Shown here in pieces: positions 37,301 through 49,570 of a DNA stretch of 64,000 bases. The translations under genes were made by a program, and so were the position numbers. The notes under the pieces were generated by a model. That model had not been told where the DNA came from. It saw only the letters and a list, made by a program, of their open reading frames with translations, and did no database searches. Source of the DNA: Hepsetus odoe (lineage: Eukaryota > Chordata > Actinopteri > Characiformes > Hepsetidae); the NCBI GenBank assembly GCA_017165825.1, contig CM029378.1:20778282-20842281 (forward strand), given 5' to 3'. Within the stretch, counting starts at the first letter, position 1. Each line of letters begins with the position of its first letter.

Positions 37301-39424
37301 CAAAAGCTCCCTGTGTGACTGCACTATAGCAATGTAGCGAGCTTCTAAATGATCACTCTATTTCTAAAAACAGTTTCTTTCTATTAATCATTTACTTCTT
37401 TTACCCATCTCTACTTAACTTGGGTTTTCAAACACAAATATACTCATTGTCTGGAAAAAGTTACTTTAAGAGAAGAAAAAAAAACATTGTTAGATAAAAG
37501 GAACAGGAAGGAACAGAAGGAACATTTTAAAGTAAAAACATTTCTTTTGTATCATTCAGTATTAATGGTAGCAGATTTATTTTTCTAATAATGGAGAGAA
37601 AAAAAAGTCAAGATTTTGTAAGGCAAGTAATCGTATATAATTTTCATTTATAAGCCATAAATCACAAATTATTGCTATGTACGGTCTACTTCTTATACTT
37701 CGTTATAATTTCAAACAATTAAAGCTTTTAATTATCAATTAGAGCAAATAGCACTTAGAGAGTTAGAAAAAGGGGAAGTCCAAAAGTGTATGTTCATGAG
37801 AGAGGGGCCCCTTTTCTAATACACCTTCAGACATAAGTTTAAGTTCATGTTTATAAAACTGGATATCATCCTAAATATTTTAAGAGTATAATCTATGAAA
37901 ATTAACCATGACTTCAGCAGTTACATATCTCTTTAGACAGATCACAGGAGAACTATGACTAACCTCCACAGTGCAATTTACCAGCAGAGGCTCTAAAGCA
38001 GGGTGCCTAACTATAGCCCAGCAGGGAGAGTGTCCTACTCAGTATGGTTATTCTTGCACTCAAATGCACATATGAAAGTGTCTCAAGTTTAACTTAAAGA
38101 TAAGACTTCTGTTTCTGTCTTCACACAACTCTTCCAAAGATATCTACAATATTTTAACCCAGTAATATTAAGGAAGCTCATGCCCTTAGACTCTATTCTC
38201 TGCAAATGCAGATGAATTCCTACCTTTGGTGAACACTTAAAGTGCATTCCTGGAACAGGCAATGTAGTAATGTACATGGTGACACAGCGGTACAGGTACA
38301 GTGTCCCCACAATGAACAGGAATCGACGACCAACAATTGACCTGTCAACAGAATGTGTTGGATCAATATCATCAGAAAAACAAATGAAGAAACCAAAAGG
38401 TATTCAAAACACATACTTGTGTTTCAGAAGACTCCATTGTATGATCCACAAGATCACCAGAACCATCCCAAATATTTCACATACAGAGAATGCCCACTCC
38501 ACTCGTTCAAAAAACTCAAAGAACTTGTCCGGTAAAGGTGGGGTCGCCTCCTTAGGAGGCACACGCTCATGGACTATAGAGATCATGATAGTGGTGAACA
38601 CAAAACAACAGATGGCATATAATAAGGCTACACCAGTCTTCCCCCATTCACTAGGGAAGTGCGGACAAGTTGGCTCAGGAATTTGAATGCGCACCAGTTC
38701 CTTATTATAGCCATTGACTAAGCCATTTCGTTTGGCTTTGCTGGAGGCACCAGTATCACCATTGTGAGATATGTCCACATGACCCTTGGCAAGGCCGTTC
38801 TTATGCACTTCGATATGGTGCTCAATGTTGAGTGCCTTGATTTTCTCCAGGAAGTGCCGTCCACCATCCACTGCAATCCGGGACAGAGGAGGCTTCTGGA
38901 AGTCAGCCTGGAGGTAAGAATGGATGTGGTAAATTGGAGAACATTATTTGCATTATTTACTCCAGTACAGTATTTAGTCCAGTACTTTATGGTAGTGGAA
39001 GCAATGTGATACTTTGGTCCTGATTTTGATGTGAATGTTACATGTACTTAAAGATTAGCTGTGACCTCTTTCAGCAGATTCCACCCCATATAATGCATAT
39101 AATGCATAATTTGCTTGTGAATTATATTTTATTTTACAGGAGCGCAAAGTAGGACATAAAAAAATGCCCTATTTTTAGCTAGAGTGCAAAACTAGATCAG
39201 AGACAGGGACTGCAGTTAGGAAAAAGTTAAACATTTGGCACCTTTTGCCAAACTAATCCTTATAAAAAAATTGTAAAAATCAAAATCAGATATTAAAATA
39301 CCTGTGAGAGCTGCAACAGGGCTCGGCCATCCATATGCCGAAGGGCAATGGCATAGTCTTGTAGACCCTCTTCACCCAGCCAAAGGCGGACCTCTTCCTC
39401 AGACCACTGAACTACCTTCTTCAT
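34305..39424 (-). CDS. sgms1: Sphingomyelin synthase 1, 6 coding exons, 408 aa
   Basis: The enzyme transfers phosphocholine from phosphatidylcholine to ceramide in the Golgi, giving sphingomyelin and diacylglycerol. Coding exons in transcript order, minus strand: 39424-39302, 38907-38417, 38341-38224, 35933-35780, 35385-35219, 34478-34305. All have GT-AG borders, the phases join, and they sum to 1227 nt with TGA. The N-terminal SAM domain lies at about residues 1-70 (starts MKKVVQWS). A linker follows, then six predicted membrane segments. The sequence ERVPPKE precedes PPLPD. The catalytic triad of the lipid phosphate phosphatase fold is complete: His ~282 in CGDYLYSGHT, and His ~325 and Asp ~329 in LLAHDHYTID. 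Human SGMS1 is 413 aa with the triad three residues further on, so this copy is full length. The SAM domain distinguishes it from SGMS2. It lies 16 kb upstream of asah2, in the same orientation. Confidence 0.97.
34860..35190 (+). mobile_element. L2-like LINE fragment
   Basis: Plus-strand frame with FLMLNSDKTEVLTVGKK and NLSIIFAYTLSFTSHVD, then GRAFSATAPKLWNT in another frame. These are the characteristic C-terminal blocks of L2/CR1 LINE reverse transcriptases. It lies in the last intron of sgms1, antisense. Confidence 0.75.
35934..38223. other. sgms1 intron 3
   Basis: AT-rich intron with a few simple runs (GTGTGT near 36090, ATAATA near 36440-36560). No transposon with clear ends was recognised. 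Confidence 0.55.
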
Positions 39425-39623
39425 GTCCGTCCCTCAGCTTTTAGAGACGGAGCAGAGAATCCAAAGCAAGGTTGCAGAACAAAGCAGACTGCTACAGTAC
39501 ACACCAATGTTCTCTAGTCATAGTCATTGGGTAGAACAGTACATTATAATGACCACTGTAGACTACTAAAAATCTTCAAAAGTTAATCCAAATTGAATCT
39601 CATCTCCTATTGTTCTGTCCAGC
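39425..39623 (-). promoter_or_regulatory. Probable 5' UTR part of the first coding exon of sgms1
   Basis: On the minus strand a pyrimidine-rich tract ending ttttcag precedes GCTGGACAGAAC at 39623. From there to the ATG at 39424 there is no splice donor that must be used. This is the most likely acceptor for the coding exon if an upstream untranslated exon near 51 kb is spliced to it. Confidence 0.4.
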
Positions 39624-39917
39624 CTGAAAAGCAAAAATAACACATTAAGATGGGCAGCCAAAACACATCGGTAACAATAATTTTAAGAGTAGCTTAAAAG
39701 TTTAGATAGTGGGCAGACTTTGTTGTTTTATCACAGATCATTATCAAAAATATCAATAGATTGTTTTTACATTTTTAAGAGATTTGACTCAAACTGTATT
39801 TTGGGCAAAGGGCATTTTGTCTGAAATTACATGGGCCCACTTCAAATGGTATAGGAGTTATACTGGCTTGAAATTTAATGAGATTTTTTTCTTTGTTCAC
39901 AAAAATGCTTTGACTAT

Positions 39918-40611
39918 TGTTAAAATGCCTGCAAGTTTGCAATGGTAATACCTTGATGCCTGAAATACAAATTGTGGAAGTCTTTGGCCAAACTACATTT
40001 GTTTTTATTCATTCATTCATTCATTCAAGCATACTTCATAGTTCTACCAAACTTCAGATAAAGAAAATTCTAAAATGTGTCTCTCTCAACCAGATTTCCA
40101 AAAGTTCTGTCTCTGTCAGTATGGTAAATACACTTTTGGCATGTATTCATTACCCAATACCCTAAAACTGCACATGGGATTTTTCATGGATTTGTCAGCA
40201 GGTGTGCATTACAGTTCAACAAACATCATGAATAACTGCATCAGTGGGCCTGCCAAAGGCCCAGAATCTTAAAGAATGATAAACATAGTCACTTTCATTG
40301 TGTCTTTTGAAAGTTATAGGTTCTCTTAACAACATTAAAAGCAAGAGTGTTTTTTTTGTTTTTAGGATGTTATTGAGTGGAATTTCCGGGCACTAAAAAA
40401 GTAATTCAAATTAGTTGGTGACCATACATACAGTATTGATAGAGAAATGGCCATTGGGTTAGGGACAAACGTTTATAATCATAGGCTGTGTGCAGGCTAC
40501 AAGCTAAATAAATGCATATTTGAAATGAAGTTAAAGGCTTGTATTTCAACAATTTTTTCAGGTGCTTAAGTGCCTTTGTCCATTGCCTTTTCCATCTGAT
40601 AAAGTGAAAGT
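39918..40611. other. sgms1 5' intron, no element recognised
   Basis: AT-rich with a (CATT)n run at about 40007-40026. Confidence 0.5.
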
Positions 40612-40848
40612 GAGGTGAAAGTGACTATTGTCATTGCTAGGTCGCAGCACAGCACAATGAAATTGGACCTCTGCATTTAACACACAAACACCGTGCAGCT
40701 GGGGGCAGCTATGAAAGTGCCTGGGAAGCAGTGACAGGGACGGTACCTTGCTGAAGTGTACCTCAGGGCAACCTACTGGTAAGGTTCCTACTGGTAAATC
40801 TTCCAATTCTGCAGCTAAACCCCTTAACCACTAGGCCACCGCTGCCCT
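40612..40848 (-). mobile_element. SINE family 2
   Basis: Contains aaagtgactattgtcattgc, ctcagggcaacctactggta and cactaggccaccgctgccc. In the 5' intron of sgms1. Confidence 0.75.
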
Positions 40849-41289
40849 AATAATGGTAAGCACCGCAATTTTGCGAACAAAGAAAAAAATCTTACTAAAT
40901 TTCAAGTCAGTAAGTCCTATTATTTATACTGTATTATACAATATTTTAGAAATTTTGGATTTTTCATATTTCCTATTTCTATTTCACATAGAAAGGTAAT
41001 TTGTATATATGCAAAGTTTCAGTGGTGGACCATAGCAGCACTAGGGCTGAAGGAAAAAACAAACAGGGCACTAACCTAGATGATGGGCCATCCAAAACAG
41101 TATCCATTTGTAATAAGCCTCTTAAAATTTGGCAGTCCTATCCTGATGTACAGATCCATCCCGGTTGAGCTGTTACTAGATGTTTCCATTTGATATTTCA
41201 ATAATAATACCTACAGTTCACTAGGGCAGAGCAGAAATTTCATGAATTGACCTGTGGCAAAAGGGGTTATCCTGTGACAGTGTTTAATT

Positions 41290-41425
41290 TACAGTTACTG
41301 GGCTCTTATATATATATATATATATATAGGTGCTTGACTGCATACATCTTTTAGCAATTAATAGGGCAGAAACACCTGAACTAAATAAGAGTGATCTCCA
41401 TATACTTTTGGCCATTTAGTGTATG
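41290..41425. mobile_element. Tc1-like MITE remnant
   Basis: A (TA)n tract is followed by taggtgcttgactgcataca and ends ccatatacttttggccattt agtgta, which resembles terminal repeats of a common fish Tc1-derived MITE. Only one end is convincing. Confidence 0.4.
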
Positions 41426-44400
41426 TTAAGAGGCAAAAATGTAAATAATGAAAAATAAATTAAAGTAAGGTGTGAAAAGGTAAGTAATTTGCTTTTACTC
41501 AAACCAATACAATCAGCAGATGATTGTTGATGAAGTTGGAAATGTTTGTTTCCATCTTTCCATGTTAGTGTTCTTGTGTATTCCACTATGAAAAGAGATG
41601 AGACATTTGACTTGTCAATTAATCAATTTTAAAGGAAAATGATAACAAAAGTGCAAAAAGTAAAGTAATAGGAGATGTAAAAGCCAAAAAGTAGTAAAGC
41701 TGTAACTGTAAAAGGCAGTTTATGTAAAATCAATTATTTTATCCAGAAAAATCTGCAAATGATATATACAGATATGCAAGTGCAAACCATTTTCCTTCTA
41801 ACTAATCTACAATACAGTCCAGTTGTATGTGCAGATCTTTAAACTGTTGACTGTTACAACTCCGTCTCAGCCATTGAATTCTGTAGCTCTCAGGCAGTTG
41901 CAGGTGGTATCATGTCTACAGTTTCGATTTCCTTCTGACCAAAAATCTGACTAAATTTCACATGAAAACTTATTTTAAACTAATGGGACCTTGCAAAATC
42001 CCATTTTTCTACTAATACTTTTTTTTTTGTTGTGAATTTATGATGTTCAGCCTGATGTTCAGTGTTTTTTATTGCATTCAAATTACAAACCCTCAGAAGT
42101 GTGCATTTTTACTGAATAAAAGGTTGAAATTTGTGCTGAACATTACAGAAACTCATCTTGTGTTTTCAAAAAAAAAAATTTGTCCACTAGTTTTCTCTTT
42201 CTTGCAACCAAATATTAACATAGTTCTAATACATTTAGAAGTTATTTGGTCTTGAATAATATATTTCTTCCACAGAGCTTCACAGTTCAAAACTCAACTT
42301 AATACATATTTGACTTTGTATTTTCCCCAAGAAAAATTATTTTAATTTCATTTTAATGAACTTTTGCATTGGAACGTGTTATTTTTCAGATTTGATATTG
42401 CTCCATCAATAAAGATTACAATAATTTTTCATTTCCACCATTATTTTAACATGCCACTTTCATATACAAATTTCTTATTGTTATATAGCATTTGGTAGTT
42501 TAATTTCATAGGTTAAAAAAAAACACCTTGAACTTGAACTTACATTTACTCTGTTTTTTCCTTGGGTTCATTATGCAAGTTACTGCTTAAAATAAGCTTG
42601 GTTGATATATCGAAACTTAATGGTCAAAGAAATTGTAGGGTAGGTGTATGGTGTTGGTCAAAAAGTTGGTCGAAAAGCCTTTAGCCTAACTTTAAAGTAT
42701 ACCTTCAATCCTTGGACAGCATATTTTCCAAAATTTGTTTTGTCCAGCTACTGATATTGACTACTGTGGATGATTAACCAATGGCAGCTAGCTTGAGTTT
42801 CTGTCTACAGAGAATTTAGAGGAAAAAAACCCATAAGGCGGCTCACCTAACTAAAATTTTAAAAGTATCCAAAGTAAGTAATAGTAATTTTAAGTTCGCT
42901 GCTTCAAAATTCAAACTGACTTGTATTCAAAGTCCAAGTGGACACACATACTCTACTTATTCTGATATCTACAGCCCTCTCTACTGCTGGAGCACATGTG
43001 TTGCTCAAAGAATTTGAAGAACTTGTGAGCATGTTGCCTTGGGTGGGGCAAGTCTGTTTACAAATCTGCCTGAAGCAAAAGGAAGGGATGTTTAACATGT
43101 GGTATAGATTATGTATGGGCTCCCTCTGAGAAGTAGATCTGGTATCAGTTGCCTAAGCTTTACAGAGGCCATTTTAGCATCTCAAGATTTAAGAAAGGAG
43201 TACAGCTTTCAAAGTTTCAACAGAATCAATAAATGTATCACTGTGGTTTTTCCATGTACAGATGCAACACAGTTACTTGGTTTCCTGCCCAAAGTAAACC
43301 CTAAAAGGGTTTAAACATCTTGACTACAGGCAAAGGCTAAAGTAGGAACTTGTAGTGATAAAATATCTTACGTAACCATGCAAAGCAACGCAAAAATATT
43401 TTTTGTGGCCTCATAAGTGTCAACACAAAACTGAGGCTTTCTTGAAACCAAAGAAAGAAATGAATAGTATGTCTGCTTTCAGACAAGTCCAGTTCAACAA
43501 TTTTCCAAAAAAGAAAGACTATCAAACTTTGGTCATCAAAAAATGCAACACAAAAGAATGTAGTTGGGTCTTAAAACTCTAGACCAATGAGTAAAACCCC
43601 TTAATAAATATAAAATACATAAATTCTTTTTAAACCAATCTTTGGGATTATTTTGTTTAATTATGTTTAAAACCACTTGGGATATTTTTTTTATATTCCA
43701 CAAGAAGAGTAAAGCTTAACATAATCTACAGCTATTACACATACCCACACTCGTCCTCAACATAGCAAGAGCCCAACATAGCAACACAAGGTCAGTAACG
43801 GTCATGAAGGTACTGTAAACTCTTACATAACGGACCGCCTCGCACATCACTTCCAGCTGTAAAACCCTTGTGGATAAAAGTGGGTAGACTTTCACAAGTG
43901 TGCTGTCCATACCATTTGATACCATGTTCCTCAGCACCTACATTTAACAAACAAGCAAAGTGGTGTTGATATTTAAGCTTACCTCAGTTTCAACATCAGT
44001 GCCAGCAGAGCTGCTCCGTCTGTGTTGGGTTCAAGCCTCAAAGCAACACTAACTCCCAAAGTTCTCAGTCTCAGCTCCTCCCTTTCATTGACTAACTCCC
44101 TAGAGCCCTACAAAGCTGCACCCATTCTCACCAACTCAATCACTTAATCTTTCCCTGAATGGTGTCTGGCCTCCAAAAAACACTATTAAGTTTTGTGCCA
44201 CTGTTAGGCTCTGTTAGCTAGTTGCCTAGCAACTAGAGGAAATGGGAAATGACAAATGTAATGAGTAACCACACACAAAACTAAAAACTTAACATTGACT
44301 GACTCCAACAGTTGCCAAGATGGGAAATGCCTTGCAATATAGCCCTCTGAGCACAGTTCTGAGAACATCACTTGCTCTAAATCCGATATATTAACTATTC

Positions 44401-44770
44401 TTGGGAGCAGGTCACTGCAATTATATAAGCTTATTCCATTATCCAGCTAACATATGAAACAAACTACAACTCAGTGTTTTGCACTAGCCAAATTTGAAAC
44501 ACCCATTAGATTTCATACATCTTGTAAAATCAATCCTGCAGGCCAAGAACTGAAAGGTAAACACCAGTTGCTGAACACACATTAATAAATAATTTTAATT
44601 CATTCAGAGCAACACCTTTTAAACAGGACAAAAATAGGTTTAATTCTTGATGCAGCATGATCACAGCAATGACCACTCAGACTGCACAAAGGCAAAGACT
44701 AACATCAGTTTCACTCATTCACAGCTTTAAACATGAAAGTGTGTACAAGGTAGCATGAAATGAGTGGAAA
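41426..44770. other. sgms1 5' intron, no gene recognised
   Basis: AT-rich sequence. Open frames around 42904-43129 and 43716-43937 lack family motifs. Additional untranslated sgms1 exons could be here but cannot be read from sequence alone. Confidence 0.4.
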
Positions 44771-44773
44771 CCC

Positions 44774-45176
44774 ATCTATGGGGTGGTGGTGGAACTAGTG
44801 GTAGGGTACTTGCCTCTGGATCAAGAGGTCCCAGGTTTGAATCCCACCTCTAGCACTACCACCACTGGGTCCCTGAGCAAGACCCTTAACCCTGAGTTGC
44901 TCCAGGGAGGACTGTCCCTGTAATTAGGAAATGCAAGTCGCTCTGGATAAGAGCGTCTGCTAAATGCCGTAAATGTAAATGTAAATGTGGTAGGGTACTT
45001 GCCTACAGATCAAGAGGTCCCCGGTTCGAATCCCACCTCCAGCACTACCACCACTGGGTCCCTGAGCAAGACCCTTAACCCTGAGTTGCTCCAGGGAGGA
45101 CTGTCCCTGTAATTAGGACATGCAAGTCGCTCTGGATAAGAGCGTCTGCTAAATGCCGTAAATGTAAATGTAAATC
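44774..45176 (+). mobile_element. Tandemly duplicated SINE (family 1), two copies
   Basis: Two near-identical units start at 44798 and 44987, a period of 189 bp. Each has gtggtagggtacttgcc (A box), a B box (ggtttgaatccc in the first, ggttcgaatccc in the second), and the tail gagcgtctgctaaatgccgt followed by (AAATGT)n. Confidence 0.88.
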
Positions 45177-45179
45177 TTC

Positions 45180-48100
45180 AGAACTTTAGTGCCTGTAGCA
45201 AATAACGTGAACCTGAAGTAATGGGTTGGTGAACTTGCTTGAGGGGTCTTTTTAGAGTTCAATGAGGCAACACATTCAATTTGGAGGAAGCTTTGACGAT
45301 TCAAGCCATTACCCAGAAGTGATTATTGAAGACTAGAAGAAAAAGAAAAAAAAAAAAATGCATACCGCAGTTTGTCAATCAGAAGCACTTATGTTATAGG
45401 AATTTTTTTTCTGTTCAGTGCACACCATCAAGACATGAAATTACTTTTGACTAGGACTGCACAATATATTCCTTGTTAGCCACTTTTATAGCTTTTTTAG
45501 TTTTAGCAATATTTTGGTTTGATAGATAATGAGTGATTAAAAAAGCCCATAAGTTGGCCATGTTCCTTCTGACCTCCTGTCTGTCCCACCACTACACACA
45601 GGATAGTGTTTTGAGTCCAAACAGGACCTGAACCTAACAAAACTATCAGAATTCAACATAAACTACATCAGTTTCCTGACCAAAGACCAACAAAATTAGG
45701 GCTGAACCTGACTCATCATCAGTCCTGATAGAATAGGGCTGGTTACCATGCAGTAACATCTATTGTCTTCTTGAAGAAAGAAAGGAAAGGGGAAGAAAAA
45801 AAAAAAGTTTGACGGCAATTCAGTAAATTCTTGGAACCTTACACAATCTCTAATCTGTCCTCCCAATACTTTGAGTTAAATAGAATATTTTCAGTTCTCT
45901 TAAACCCTTTCAATTGCTCTTTTTTCCAGCACTAGGTAGCAATCTGAGCAAAGAGTAATCAGAATAATCTGCCACAAATATTAATTTAAATAGATGGTGC
46001 TAAATTACAAAATCTGAGAAGAATAAAGTGAGAAGAAACATGAAAGCATGGATGAAATTGCAGTGGAAAAATCTCTTAGAAGTGGAGGTCTGAATTGAAA
46101 ATACACAAATGCACATTCCAGTAAGTCCGGTAAGACTTACCAGCATCGTTCATCTATACCTCTGATCATTTTTTGTTGAACAGAAGAGCTGTAATTAAAT
46201 CAGTACATTGTAAGAGCTACTATATTTTTGGAGTGCTATAGCATTTCCACTATTAGTTATAAAGGGGAGATTCAAGGAGCATCAACAGCTGTTTACATAC
46301 CAAAAATATCTCCACTAACACCAGCCCACTAGACAGCCCCAGCTCTCCTAATATCCACAGGCTGGAAAGTGGCCACCTTAATGTTCTAAGACTCAAACAC
46401 AATTCCTCTGCTTAGTCCAAGAGTTGAGAGAGGAAGGATTAAAAAAGTGCTTATAGAACTATCTCTAGGTCACATAATTAACTGACCTACTTCTTCCTCT
46501 TTCCTCTGCTCCCTGATGACTTAATTCCCCGCCTAGCCACCAGCCCACAATGCTCTCTGTATTTTAACAGCTAAACCAATGGCAAATACAAGCAAGAAGG
46601 TAGGGTAATGGTATTAGAAGGCATTTCTTTTAGGTCTAACAGATAAATGGCAGTACCTGAAATGCCACACCTGTCTACAACAGCTTCTGAATCTTAATAC
46701 AAAGCTGTGACTCCTACAATTCACAGGCGATTTCCCACAAAAGAGCTGGATATTGTACGCATTGCAAGAAGAAGCTGCACAAGGTCAAGTTAAGTTTGAT
46801 AAGACCATCACTGTCAAGCAGAGGACAGATCACAACGCTCCCATTCACAGACTGAATCGCTCTCTGTCCTACAAGAATTCCTTAACACACACATTCCATA
46901 AGCTTGAATCTAATTACCACAGATCAGCTAAACTCAACTGCGCCACCAACAAACACAACAAGCCTGGGCGTTTTCAAGCGCTGACTCAAAGCATGGATGC
47001 AAAATAATGCAAATTATGTTTCCATTTTGTGAGAAAACGTACCTGAATTGTTTGAGATGTGAAACATTTTAACAATTACAAAATTAGATTGTGATTAACA
47101 ATCTGGGAAAAAAAGAAATTGTATTTGTTTCATTGAGAACCTTATTCAACCCAATGAAAACTACAGGATTACTTTAGGGATGAATAAAGCTTCATTTAGG
47201 TCTGGTTTGTTTTTTAAAGAAACATTTAATTATTTAGGACAGTATTTAGCCTGTGCTCCGTCAGGTTAGCAAAAATGTGGTATAACTTCAGAACTTTTCT
47301 GCAGTTTATCTTGTCCTGTCTACAATCTCTATGCATGGGGCTCAAAAAATTTAGTAAGTCGTTTCCTCAAGGCAGCAGTGCAACTATTTAAATAAAGTGC
47401 ATGGACAATTCATATCTTAAAAAAAAAAAAAAAAAGTTAAAAACACAGTATCAGTTCATTCCAAATAACATTCATATTTGGTTCCATCCTTAAACTTCTG
47501 ATAATAATTCAGCTCTTTATATTTTCTACTTAGAAGGTCCAACCAAGGGGTAAAATACCTAGGTTCAGGTGCATTAAAGTAGTGAAAACATAAAAATATG
47601 CAAAACAATGGAGTCTCCTATGCTGACTTTGGCAACAAACTAGCACTGCAAGACCACAACCTTCACAAAAGTCAAGATTACAGATGATTCCAGCAAAGCC
47701 ACATTACAAAGACCAATACAAGATCCATAACACACCAAGCCAATCATACAACTATGTTCTACACTTTGGTTCATTCAGTCCTCATTCAAGCATTAATTCT
47801 GGGCTCAGGGCTGACTAATGGTCATCAGACAGACAGAGTTAAACTTTCTTCTAAACTTTGTTACTTTAAAAGAAGTTTAAAAGAAACTTTGATCACAATA
47901 TGTATAAATTGATGATTCATATGTATAAATATTACTTCCACAGGCTGTATGGACAATGTGAATGCTTTTATATTTTAGCCTTAATAAAATCAAGTACAAG
48001 GCAGATTTATCCAATCATCACCTGATATTAAGCAGTCAAGGGAAGAGAGAGGAGGACCAAAACAGATATTGGTCATGTAATCAGTAAAAATGAAAATTAC

Positions 48101-49195
48101 ATCAGTAAATCAGCCACATTCTGTGGTTTGTTTTATATTCTGAAAATGTCAAAAAAAAACACCACACATTAACCACTGAACTGACAACCGTTCATGTCAA
48201 TTACAGCGATTAATGCCTTTGTGAGATTTGTGAGGGGAAGTTAACAAAGCTGCAGTAAGGCTTTATCAGTTCAGCAAGCATGACTGTGTTATAATAAATA
48301 AATGAATGAATATTTTTTAAAAACCTGATTCACTGCTCCACCATGGTAACTGTAATTCTTCATATAAAAAGGGAACCTAAGCTTTTCTTTTCTTTTTTTT
48401 TTTACTAGAAAGGGCTTTTAAGTAGTATGCGTTAAAGTGCCACTGAGAACCTTAAAGCATACTAATATTTAAACTACCATTGCACATTGACAGCAAATAA
48501 TTAGCAAATCCAAGCTTTCACAACAGAGAGAACCCCTGAAAAAGAAAAAAAAAAGAAAATCAAGCTCTAAAGTTAGCTACTAACTTCTAAAGTATCTAAG
48601 TTACAGAAGCCAAAAGCATCAACCTGAAACCTTGCACACCTCAGCTCCAGGGCCCTAAAATACTAGGCTATGTTAGGACATCACACTTCACACAAGCACA
48701 TGTATCACATTTTCCATAGACAGCTCAGAGGACCTAATGTGTTTATGTAACTGGAAACAACAAGACTGCACCAGACAGACCACCCAGAAGGGAACCTTTC
48801 AGCAGAGTGGTCACCTCCCATGCAAGTAATTTTACCAATAGTAGTAAATTCCAAACTACAGGCCATACTGCAAGAGATTGTGAGCTGAGTTTTAAATTAT
48901 ATAAGCAGTAAGGCATTCCTTTCACCATATTAAATTTTCCACATCATCCATTTTTCTGGAATGAATCTGGCTTAAATTATCCAAGTATCCTTAAATCGCG
49001 TTCTCCCCTTCATGCAGTGGTGGGTGCAATATGGGTTCTGTGATGTCACAAAACCCATATATTTGTGTATCTCTTTATACAAATCAATTGCACAAAAGAA
49101 CATGTTTAATTCTAAGACACAAAAAAAAAACCCTCAATAACACTCAATAATGGGAGCTTTGGATTAGTGAGGCTCTTTTGCCTATTGCAGCCTTC
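45180..49195. other. sgms1 5' intron, no gene recognised
   Basis: AT-rich sequence with short A-runs. An 84-codon frame at 46753-47007 shows no recognisable motif and is not called. Confidence 0.45.
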
Positions 49196-49235
49196 TCTAA
49201 TATAATTTCAAATATTCTGCATGGTGTAAAACAAA

Positions 49236-49350
49236 GGTGGTCTGTTGGAAGGAGGAAGATGCTGATGACAGGAAGAAATGGAGATGGTTGATCTACTGTG
49301 GTGACCCCTAACAGAAGCAGCTGAAAGAACAAGTAAAAAAAAAATCCCAA
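49236..49350 (+). mobile_element. RTE LINE 3' end fragment
   Basis: Contains aggaagatgctgatgacagg, gatctactgtggtgacccct and agcagctgaaagaacaagta, the usual 3' end of the RTE copies. Confidence 0.65.
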
Positions 49351-49389
49351 ACCCAAAATCAAGTCCACCTATGCTTGCTTGCTTGCTTA

Positions 49390-49425
49390 AATAAACAAAC
49401 AAACAAACAAACAAACAAACGAAAA
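49390..49425. repeat. (AAAC)n microsatellite
   Basis: About nine AAAC units. Confidence 0.88.
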
Positions 49426-49435
49426 CCCACTGGAC

Positions 49436-49570
49436 TGACTTAATGTCCAGGCTTGAACCTCATTGAAATGCTGTGGCAGGACTTTAGATGGGCACTTTCC
49501 GCTTGAAAGACTCACAATGTGGGTGAATTTCAGTAACTCTGCAAAGAATACTGGGGGCAAACTTTTTCAA
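49436..49570 (+). mobile_element. Tc1-like transposase C-terminal scrap
   Basis: Translation around ccaggcttgaacctcattga gives LNLIEMLWQDFRWAL, then GEFQ and KEYWG, matching the segment around and after the last catalytic Glu of Tc1 transposases. Truncated on both sides. Confidence 0.5.

Noticed and set aside
38270..38686. 138-codon plus-strand frame
   Set aside because: Antisense to sgms1 exons 2 and 3, which are strongly supported.
46753..47007. 84-codon plus-strand frame in sgms1 intron 1
   Set aside because: No motif or Kozak context, and it lies antisense within a long intron.
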